Position numbers and translations under genes: made by a program. Source: Apteryx mantelli (lineage: Eukaryota > Chordata > Aves > Apterygiformes > Apterygidae). From it: a stretch of 64,000 nucleotides of DNA. Below the pieces are notes generated by a model. The model was not told the origin of the DNA and ran no database searches. It was given only the letters and a program-made list of their open reading frames with translations. Shown here piece after piece: positions 46,361 to 55,000 of the stretch; within the stretch, counting starts at the first letter, position 1; each line of letters begins with the position of its first letter. Where the stretch lies: contig NC_089982.1 of assembly GCF_036417845.1 (NCBI RefSeq), forward strand, positions 46,153,684-46,217,683, in the 5' to 3' direction.

Positions 46361-47560
46361 CTGCCCCTCCGTATCCATAATGCAATTAAAACAAGGGGGG
46401 AAAAATTATCATGGAGGCAGAGGTTAATGCAAGTGTTTAGCAGATGCTTTACTGTAAAATCTTCAAAAAAAAAAAAAAGCCAACAAACTCATTAAAACTT
46501 AAATATCGGATAATCTCAAGCCAGGTACGGTATGGCTCCGAGGACTGTGGTGGCAAAAGTCTATGTAACAGCTAGATAAGCTCCGTGATGGCTTTTACAA
46601 AGTGCTTTGTGCCCGTCCGGTAGAGGAACAAATAAAAACAGCTTCAGAGGGCACTTTATCGATTGACCGGTTGTGATAGGCATGCCCCAGAACCGCTCCG
46701 GCTTATGCTTTTATTGCTGGTTAGTGTACACAAAGAGATCACTAGTAACAAGTTTCCGTGAGGAGGGAGACGAAGTTATTCTGCATTGTCACTGAGCTTG
46801 CATTTCAAGTTAAAAAAGACTGGCTCTGGCTTTACGGCCGTTGACTTACCAAACGAGCAGAGAGCTCAGGGTTTGGCCAGGGACGTTATTTTCTTCCAGA
46901 ATGAATTGCTTTGAAATAATAACAATAAAACCAACTCTAAATGATTCTCTTCCAGCTTGCTGACTGCATGTACGCACCTCGACAAGCATTCCTCCGAATC
47001 AGTTATGTTCCTGAAATCAGTTTCATGCTTGTTTAACTAGTCTGATTGGTAAGTAACCGAATATTTTTTACAGCATGTTCAGAGCTTATTTTCTAGCTTT
47101 TATTAACAAATATATAAATATTTCTCTGCATTCCTGCTTCTGCAATAAAAAAGACCAGCATCTGTGGAAAGCAGATTTAGTTATCGAAAGGGAATAGTTA
47201 AATGTTTGTTTAACAGCCTGGCCGGGAGGAAATCTCCCGTAGATATTTAGGTGTTTTGGTTTGGTAAACTTGAAGACATTACAACAGGAAAATGGATCTC
47301 AGGCTGTAATTCACGGATAACTTGGAGGCGAGGCGAATTGTTGTCATCTTCAAATGGAGCCGACAATCACTAAATAGCTGTGAAATATCAAATATCCACC
47401 CTATGTGTGTTGGCTGACGGCTAGGCTGATTCGGCGTATATTACAATGCGATCCTACCATATAGGCAGTGTGGAAAACTGTGTCAACAGGAGCTGAGAGG
47501 TCATAAATTAAAGAAAGAGAAAGATAGAGATGGAGGAGTCTGCGAAGGAGGTGGCAAGAA
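46320..47560. other. AT-rich HAND2 upstream flank
   Basis: Complex AT-rich sequence with the GATA cluster at its left and candidate conserved noncoding DNA at 47,000-47,400. No coding gene and no obvious repeats beyond an A14 run at about 46,467-46,480. Confidence 0.45.
46574..46679. promoter_or_regulatory. GATA-motif cluster just upstream of HAND2 promoter
   Basis: Three GATA cores fall within about 105 bp: AGATAA (46574-46579), TTATC (46656-46660) and TGATAG (46674-46679). The block is AT-rich and starts about 330 bp upstream of the predicted HAND2 TATA box. GATA4/6 are established activators of HAND2 in heart. Motif-level evidence only. Confidence 0.35.
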
Positions 47561-47569
47561 CGGCAAGTC

Positions 47570-48000
47570 CAGTCGGTGCAAGAGCTCGGCGCGCCCTCCG
47601 GACCGGCTGCACACCGGTGGGGATGCCTCTGGGGCAAGGACGGGGCAAAAAGGCAGCGAAAACGCTCCTCTGCGGGCAGCCAGACCTGCGCCTGGGGACA
47701 GAGACGGGCTAGAGCGGAGCGGCGCGGAGCAGAGCAGCGCTGCTCGCCGCGGAAGCCCCGCCGGCTGCGCGGAGCTTGCGCGGAGCTTGCGCGGCTCCCG
47801 GGCGCCGCCGCGCTGCCCGGCGCCGGGCAGTCCCTTGCGGGAGCCGCAGTGGCTGCGGATGCGGGCGCAGCAGAGGAGCTGCCTGCCGGCGGCAAGACCT
47901 CGCTGCGGCGTGGAAATACCGAAGCCAAAGCTGGGCGCCGATCCCGCGTCGGGCCGGGCGCGGGCTGCGGAGCTGAACGCACCCTGGGGTGGAGAGACAT
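47570..48000. other. CpG island upstream of HAND2
   Basis: About 0.43 kb of CpG-rich DNA, 1.4 kb upstream of the predicted HAND2 start. It contains a tandem duplication of GCGCGGAGCTT (about 47,768-47,791). Confidence 0.6.
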
Positions 48001-48248
48001 TTATGTGCACAAAGGAGAGACATACAGACATACACACACACGTACGTGCATGCATATGTATGGGATATATGCTATATAGTATAAATATGCTATAGCCACT
48101 ATATGTATGTGTGCGTGCGTGTGTCTGGGTGTAAAACTGAGTATGAAAGTGAAAAACTCGTCCAGATGCAGGACTTATTTATATACGCGTCTATAGACAC
48201 GCACACGCTTGTACTAAAATAACTGTTACTTGTCTTTCCTTCTTCTTT

Positions 48249-48302
48249 GTGTGTGTGTGTGTGTCTGTGTGTGTCTGTGTGTGTCTGTGTGTCTGTGTGT
48301 TT
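48249..48302 (+). repeat. (GT)n / (GTGTGTCT)n microsatellite
   Basis: A GT dinucleotide run is interrupted at nearly regular intervals by CT, giving an octamer-like GTGTGTCT pattern over about 54 bases. Confidence 0.95.
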
Positions 48303-48781
48303 GTTATCCTGAGGAAATAACGTATCTCCAGTGCGGAATTTTAGATTTAAAAAAGGCCGTGGCCATACCGTATAGGCGGATGCCTGGAGCAGCTAGCCAG
48401 TGTATCCTGCCTCTCGGGATACAATGTTTGCAACGAGTAGCTTGGAAATCCACCGACTTTCTGTTGTGGTCCGTCGGTTTTGTTTTGCTGCAGTATTTTC
48501 CTTGATGCTAAGAAGAAAAGCGCATTGTCAAGGCCGGAAAGGTATATTTGCTTGCAAAGAGGGTTGTGTTTCTTTGCACTCTCCTTATTTGTGTAGGATC
48601 TTTCCAATATACTGCAGGCTGGACTGGAACTGTGACAGTGTCTGTGGCAAGCCACTGCAGTGACTCCGATAACATCTCCAGTGATGAAGGAAACGGAAAA
48701 CACGAGGCAGAGAAAAAGTAATAAAAGGTACAGGAGATATCGATCAGAACACCAGTCTCCAAAGCTAACATCATTATTGCT

Positions 48782-49195
48782 TAATTACCTTTAGAGAAAG
48801 AAGGTCTCTAGATAAAGCTACCCAGCAGGACCGTGTATATAATTTTTCCTCGTATCCCCCAGCGCTTGTTTATTTAGTTTATCAGGTGAATTTTAGAGCA
48901 AATGCAGCTCTGGTGTCCTCCCTCAGCTTGTAACTGCTCGGGCTGCCCGACCAGGGGTAACAGGCTTTTCTGTTTGATCAACGCGTTTGAAACTGCTGCA
49001 GTCCGAAGTAAGTTTGTCAAGACCAGGCATATAGGCTGCTAAAAAGCACGAACGTTTTGCCGATATCATATTTATTGATTTGATTTGATTTTTTTTGCGT
49101 ACAAATCTTTCGCTTAAAAAAAAAAAAAAAAGGCTCTCCCCTTGTGTCACGTATTTCCCTGCCAAAATGGTTGCAAGTTAGGCGGGGATTTATCT
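48782..49195. promoter_or_regulatory. Candidate upstream cardiac enhancer block (GATA, E-box, homeodomain motifs)
   Basis: The block holds TAATTA (48782-48787), AGATAA (48810-48815), TTATCA overlapping the E-box CAGGTG (48879-48888) and TTATCT (49190-49195). It lies about 2.6-3.0 kb upstream of the predicted HAND2 start. The mouse GATA-dependent right-ventricular enhancer has been mapped to about 2.7-4.2 kb upstream. Orthology is inferred from position and motifs, not alignment. Confidence 0.35.
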
Positions 49196-49739
49196 GCACT
49201 CTGCTGCCAGACAGGACTTTCCTAGTTTGCTGTAATTAAGAAATTTTGGTGGCGACTGAGCCGAGGCTAGTTTTTTTTTTTCTTCTTGGCTTTTTTGGGG
49301 CGGACTGTCGGACCGTCCCTCTGCTTTTTGCCCTGCGGTCGTTGCACTTGCAGGACGAAAGCCCTACGCGGTGCCGGGCGGGAGGAGTGGGCTGCTGCGC
49401 CCCCGGGCGCGGAGGCGGGAGCCGGGCAGCGGGGCCGAGCAGCGCGGGGCGGCGGCGGCTGCGCGCAGGGCGCCCCTCGGCCCCGGCCCTGGCGGCGCCC
49501 CCTGCCCTGCGCGCCCGCTGCGCGGAGGGGCCGCGCGGAGCGAGCTCCTTCCCCTCGCTCCTTCTCTCCCGCGGCAAAGGGCGGGATGGAGCTTGGGGAC
49601 AACAAAACAATAGAGTTTTGTGGCCCCCTCCCCTCCCCCCGCCCCGGCCTGATCTTGTGTGAATTAGGCCAAATTGCAAATTAAGCTAATTTCTCAGAAT
49701 CAGGCGAAAGCGCATTGAAAGGAGAAGCGGCCCCGACGC

Positions 49740-49748
49740 TGGGTGGTC
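49740..49748 (+). promoter_or_regulatory. Perfect GLI consensus site TGGGTGGTC
   Basis: This nonamer is the exact reverse complement of GACCACCCA, the high-affinity binding site of GLI zinc-finger proteins. It lies within an upstream CpG island, about 3.5 kb from the predicted HAND2 start. HAND2 and GLI3 repress each other in limb-bud patterning and HAND2 responds to SHH, so a site here is biologically plausible. A single 9-mer also occurs by chance. Confidence 0.4.
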
Positions 49749-50080
49749 GGAAACGCGCGACTGCTCGGGACCCTCGGGCCGCCTCGCTGGGAGCTACGGA
49801 CACACCGGGCCGGGCGTTTTGGGGAACAGGCCGGGGCATAAGGGGTATTCCTGGCCGGTATCCGAGCATCCTTCGTTTGAGCCCTTTCTGCGCCCTCTGC
49901 CAGACGGCCGGGCGGCACCGGAGGGCGGTTTGGGGCAGCCCCGACGCCCGCGCCTCCTCACCTCTTCCCGACCAGCCGCATCCCGCCGCACCGCCCGATT
50001 CCTCCCTTTCCCTTAAAGTTTCCCTTAGCGGAGCCGAGCCCCACACCGCCGAGCCCACCCGCCGCGGGGCGGCCGCGGGC

Positions 50081-50130
50081 CCCCGCGCAGCGCAGCGCAG
50101 CGCGGCGCAGCGCGGCGCAGCGCGGCGCAG
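50081..50130. repeat. GC-rich decamer tandem repeat
   Basis: Five consecutive ten-base units end in CGCAG. The last three are identical CGCGGCGCAG copies (50,101-50,130); the first two differ by a few bases. It is an uncommon minisatellite-like array inside a CpG island. Confidence 0.9.
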
Positions 50131-50319
50131 GCGGCGGCGCCTTCCCTGCCGTCGGGGCTCGGGCGCGGCCTCCGCCGCAGCCGCCGGGCCGGGCTCCATC
50201 CTCGGCAGCGCCCGCAGTTTCGGAGCAGGCCGGAGCCCGGCCTCGACCAGCGGGCCTCCGCCGGGAGCCCGCGCTCGCTTTCCTCCCCTTGGTTTTCTGC
50301 CTACCACATCGCTCACCCG

Positions 50320-53040
50320 CCCGCTGCACAGCTCGGGAAGTTTAGACGTATTTGAATTTATAGAGTGCATGATGTCACTGACCCGAGACCAAATGTATTA
50401 GGAAGGGAACATTAGATGAATTTAGGAACGTCTAAGCACCCGCTGTCCTAGGGATGCGACGCTCTCTGTCCCTAGGCCACCACTTAGGAGCTCATAGAGG
50501 AACGTCAATCTGCAAGAATACTTTTTTTTTTTTTTAAGAGGCACCGGAGAAATATCATTTGAAGGTCAACCTGTCAGTGTGGGTTAATGAAAAGGACTTT
50601 GCCTAATGGACCTGCTTATACCCTCAGTTACACTCACACAACCTTGATTTCAACGTCGAGGGCAGAGGGTAGAATTGGGCCCACCAGGCCCGAATTAATT
50701 GCTGCCATTGGAGTTGGAGGAACCCTGGTTTACGTTACTATTATCGGTAATGAACGCCCACATATTTCAGGCATGATAATCTCGCAGCCGTTGTGTATAC
50801 AAAAAAAGAGCAGGGACGAGAAAAACCCAAGACACTGACCGTTTTGTAAGTTGCAATGATAGGCGGTAAGCGCGGGACCGTACACTTTTTACCACTGCAT
50901 GTGTAAGCAATTATTCGAGGATTGCTTATATTTGTGACCGAGGATCCAGAGCTGTATTCAGACCGTAGAAAGGAATAACGGAAAGAAAGGAAAAACACGA
51001 CGAACTCAAAGCAAAACCCTTTTTTGTGAGGAGAAAAATAATAAAGAGCTTATAAAATGCTGCAATGAACGCACAGTGTTTCTCTATTTATTGACTTTGT
51101 TATATTTTATATATATATATACGAATAAATAAACATACGCATATATGTGTACACACACACACTTTTTTTTCCCCACCCATATAATATTGTTCTCATTCCT
51201 GGGAAAGAGCACCTTGAAGTTGCTCTTGAGCTCGGCGCTGATGAAATAGCTCGGCGAGTGTAATTGCTTTTATTAATAAATTTTTTTCCTCGAGCATGTG
51301 AAGTTCACGCGTTGGAGGAAGCAGAGGTTAGGCTGGCATCGTTTGGGGTTTAGGCTAACAAAAATCAACACTTCTATTGTCAATATTAATGGAAAGTCTC
51401 CATTTAACAAGCCTGGGCTCTAAGCAGCGTTCCTAGATCAAAGGCAACCTCGCTTGACTTAAAAAAGATCCCTCTGGAGCGCGAACAATTAACTGCAATT
51501 TCGCCCTAACTGCACGCCCCGAAATGTTGGTGCCGTCCTTTCGGTGCCCCCCACCCCAGGTACCTGCCGCGACACCGCCCGCTCCGCCTTGCCCAGGAGC
51601 TGCAGCAGCGGAGCTGTGCTTAAAACTAAGCAGCTGACTCTTGCAAATGCCGCCTACACACTTGTTGGAAGCACCCGCGTGTGTAGCCGCCTGCACCGCA
51701 ATTCCTATATGCGTATCTCAGTGTAATTGATCTGGCTGAGTGAGGTCTTTTTGGTAATTTGGATACACCAAGTCTCCAGTTAATGACATATAATCAGCCT
51801 TTAGGTCACTTGGTCATTCTCTTATTACAAACCCCTCCTGCTCTCTCTGATCTCCTTTCAAACTAAATTTCACACAAACAAATAAAGTAAGACAGGGACA
51901 AGTCCTTAAAATACAAGGGAGAAATATTGGAGAACTCCTCGTGGGGAACTATAAACATTTTAAAAAGAAAAATCGAAAAGATAGGAAAGAACATCTTATC
52001 GAGAAAGAGAGCATTGTGTACAAGACACGGAGGGAAAACGGTCTGGCTTCTGTTAAAAGTGACATAAAATTAAAATAAAAATAATTACAAACAGAAATGG
52101 CATAACATAAACAGAAGGCAGGAGGCTTTACTGGAAATGCGCGGCCGTACTGTAATTTGTTCTTACAGATGATACAACCGATCCGTGGATTTGCTTCCCT
52201 TTAGCCGGCAAAAAAATTGTCTTTTCTCTTCAGGAAAGTAACTGAAGAAGCCGCGAAATGGAGAATTGAATGTCGTTTACCTTCTCAGATCTGCAGGGAA
52301 ACGGAGCCGTGGCCAAAACACTGGGTGCAAATGCGACAACAAAAATAAATATTTTACATCACCGCGCAGAACATCATTTACTGAGTCAACACTTTGTTTT
52401 TCTGCTTGTCATTTTCCTTCCCCCTAGGAAAAGACATTGCGCCCTTTTTGCTACGTATTCCTTAGAAGATTATTTTGATCTCTGTCCAGGTATACATCTA
52501 TATTTGTTTTGTTTTGTTGTGTTTTGTTTTTTACCAGAAATACTGACTGTGTCGTGCGTGTAGACCATGGCGTGGTAGCAGAGAGGAGCGAGCAGACATG
52601 CCTTAGGTAACATTTGAAGGCCTCGCAGGCTGCAGGCAGCTCATTTCCAAAGCGATGCCCGTTTTTCGGGACTCAAGTTGATTTATAAAATCGAGAGCGG
52701 GCAGATTTCAATGTTGCCCAAGTGTTAGCACTTGAGGAAGAAACCTGAAAGAGGACTGAAATCCACACTCCCTTACAGGCATTAGCACCTTTCAAAATAT
52801 TATCAACATGCGTTTTGCCAAAGATCTCATTTGTGTTTAATACGGGATTCAGACAGGCGCTAATTGAGCATTTAAGTGAATGTGAGGCTGCGAGAATTAG
52901 TGCCGGGGCAGGCTTGCACGGCGAGAGAAAACGGAGCCATGAACATATTGAAAAGAGTGTCACAAGGCCCCAGCGCGGGGCATATTAATGTGACAAATCT
53001 TGTTACTGGCTCACTACATTCCCGGTCTTTTCAGCGTTTC
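50320..53040. other. AT-rich stretch upstream of HAND2
   Basis: No gene. A decayed interspersed-repeat piece lies at about 50,600-50,700 (GGTAGAATTGGGCCC on plus). A TA run lies at 51,105-51,121. Complex AT-rich candidate regulatory DNA occupies 51,740-52,110 and 52,600-53,000. Confidence 0.4.
52719..52734. promoter_or_regulatory. Inverted NKX2/T-box-like repeat in candidate enhancer
   Basis: CAAGTG and CACTTG arms form a 16-bp inverted arrangement with a short centre (TTAG). On the minus strand it reads TCAAGTGCTAACACTT, where TCAAGTG is an NKX2-type core and the arms resemble T-box half-sites. It lies in an AT-balanced block (52,600-53,000) about 6.5 kb upstream of HAND2, next to a CpG island. 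Function not shown. Confidence 0.3.
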
Positions 53041-53049
53041 TTAGGGCCC

Positions 53050-53900
53050 CTTCGCCCCCCCACCCCACCCCACCCCGGCGGCCGTGAGCGGCCGGGTTAA
53101 AGCATTAGCCCTCGGCCCCGCGCTGATCCGGCCCAGTAAATCACGGGGCGACGGGGGCGGCAGCGCCCCGACGGCCGCCGGGCCGCGCTGGCGGGCAGCG
53201 GCCGCCCCGTCAGCCGGGCGCGGGGTCCCAGCCCGGGCCTCGGGGCCCCGGTGGCCGCACAGGGGCCGAGGGGGGAGAGGGGCGGCGGCGGCGGGCTGCC
53301 CCCGGTCCCGGCCCCGGCCTCGGCGGCGCCCCGCGGGCGGGCGGACGGCGGTGCCGGGAGCAGCCCCGCCGGGCCGGGGGCGGCTGGAAAGGGTTAAGCG
53401 CTTCCCCTCCTCCCCGAGCCCCCTGAACGCCGCTGCTTTCCTCTAGAGGTCTCATTAGGGAAACCCTAACTGCTATTTTCAACATTTCCTCAATCAAGCG
53501 CCTTTAAATAGAGCTGCACAAACAAATTGGCGGCAAAAAGCGCAGATCTTGTCACGGGCGAGGCCGACCCAATATTTCACCCTTGTTTGCATGTAATTAG
53601 GGCCCGGCTGGTGGCTACCTGCCCGCTGGGGCGAGCTGCCCGCGCCTCCCCGGCCGCCGCTGCGCCCCGCAGCCCCGCGGCACCTCTCCCGGGGGACGGC
53701 GGGCGCCCGCAGGAGCCACTTAGCAAGCGGGCTTCAGCGGGAAGAAAATCAAGAGAGTCGTCCAGCCCAAAAGGCTGCCTGAGGTCCTTGCAAAGCCGCT
53801 CGCGAGCCCCGAGCCCCCAGCACCCCCGTCTTCCTCAGGGGGAGGTCGGGGATCACACGGGCGTCCGGCCCGTCCCCACGCGGGGCTGTGCGAGCGGTTA
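53050..53900. other. CpG island, right-most of the chain
   Basis: CpG-dense lobes at about 53,080-53,400 and 53,590-53,890, preceded by a CCCCA run (53,057-53,076). AT-rich DNA follows for the rest of the window. Confidence 0.65.
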
Positions 53901-54190
53901 GTTTTGCTTTGCGGGAATCGCTCCCCCTCTCTCTGTTAAACTGCTATTACGATTTGTTATATTTTCCACAGCTGCTTATTCTTGTTTGACTGTTGTACAA
54001 AGCCGCTTTAAATCTGCTGCAGGAAGAATAAAACTTAAAACGGCTTGGACGGGTTCCTACAGACTTGTGGGCTAGTCCGGGTCCATTTCGGTCCCTGCAT
54101 TACAACCCCTCTGCACAAATCAGGTCTCGATAAGCCTCGTTACTGCAGCTCGGGGCCACAGTCCGCTCACTAGTATCAACAAAAATAGGA

Positions 54191-54206
54191 GCTAATTCAA
54201 TTATGT
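54191..54206. promoter_or_regulatory. Paired homeodomain cores, candidate branchial-arch element
   Basis: GCTAATTC and CAATTATG place two ATTA/TAAT cores four to five bases apart, about 8 kb upstream of the predicted HAND2 start. The mouse HAND2 branchial-arch enhancer, dependent on ATTA sites bound by DLX factors downstream of endothelin-1, lies at a comparable distance. This is position-plus-motif inference only. Confidence 0.25.
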
Positions 54207-54479
54207 TTGAAACCCAGGGTGTAATAGCGGGAAACTCTGGCGCTTATGAACTAAGCTGCTATATTTGCTTTGCTATAAACTGACGAGAATATTTTATGAT
54301 GGAGGGGAACAGTACAACACAAGAGGGAAATATGACAATAAATCTTTTTTTATGGATTCTCTCTAGCAGAAAAATACAAGGATTCAACGATTTTATGAGT
54401 CAACTATTTTGCAGGTACATCTAAAGTTAGCTAAATGGAAAAGAATGTGGATCATCACCCCCCTGCCCCCCGGTACACT

Positions 54480-55000
54480 CTGGACGAAGGGAGACCCAAC
54501 TCTGTCCCCTCCATGTTCAGAGACAAAACTCCCCGTGACTTCCATGGGAACAGGACTGGCACGAGAGTTCACATCTGACCACTGCAGAGATATGCTCTGA
54601 TTATTTACAGTGCCGCTGGCAGTACCCTTTCATAATTTACCGATATGCAAAACGTTAAGTCAGAAGTTATGCTCCACCATCCATCTCATAATGAACACAT
54701 TAGGATATTTTCTTTCTAGTTACTCCAAAAATATTAACATTTGAGATCATTTATCCAACCTTGGAGCTAAAATACAGCTTTAGTTTCTCAGGGCCAGTTT
54801 TTTAAAGAGGTTCACATGCTAAAATGAGGATAGGTACTTCAGGGGGGATTTCAAAGTGGCAAGGGGTCTAACTCTCCTTGAAATATGTGCAGGTTCAGCA
54901 TATAAATCCCTTTGATGATTTAAACCCTGGATACTTTTGGAAATCAAAATAGGCAGCTGTCTGCATCTCAATAGCTTTAAAAATCTGTCCCACATACAAT
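54480..55000. repeat. Ancient amniote interspersed-repeat fragments
   Basis: Pieces such as ACTCCCCGTGACTTCCATGG (54,521-54,540), GATAGGTACTTCAGGGGGGA and TACTTTTGGAAATCAAAATA follow the 'gacttcaatgggag' and 'taggcacctaaatacctttgaaaatc' motifs that recur in sauropsid genomes as old transposon remains. Family not assigned. Confidence 0.4.

Larger units (their letters stand above)
46330..48000 (+). ncRNA. Expected position of divergent lncRNA start (HAND2-AS1 / Hand2os1 'upperhand' orthologue), not demonstrated
   Basis: In human and mouse a long noncoding RNA starts just upstream of HAND2 and is transcribed in the opposite direction through the upstream heart enhancer. The same geometry is available here: an island-type bidirectional promoter, then plus-strand sequence free of coding potential. 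A fair splice donor, CAG|GTACGG, lies at 46522-46530. No exon, acceptor or polyA signal can be assigned from sequence alone and lncRNA sequence is poorly conserved, so this is a location hypothesis only. The end coordinate is arbitrary. Confidence 0.2.
49290..50310. other. CpG island upstream of HAND2 containing a GLI site
   Basis: CpG-dense lobes at about 49,350-49,560 and 49,720-50,290. The consensus GLI site (49,740-49,748) and the decamer repeat (50,081-50,130) are inside. Overlapping open frames on both strands have no family resemblance. Confidence 0.6.

Noticed and set aside
49246-50401. Upstream CpG-island open frames as a second gene head-to-head with HAND2
   Set aside because: Frames are Arg/Pro/Ala-rich, open on both strands and match no family. 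The known neighbour in this position in mammals is noncoding.
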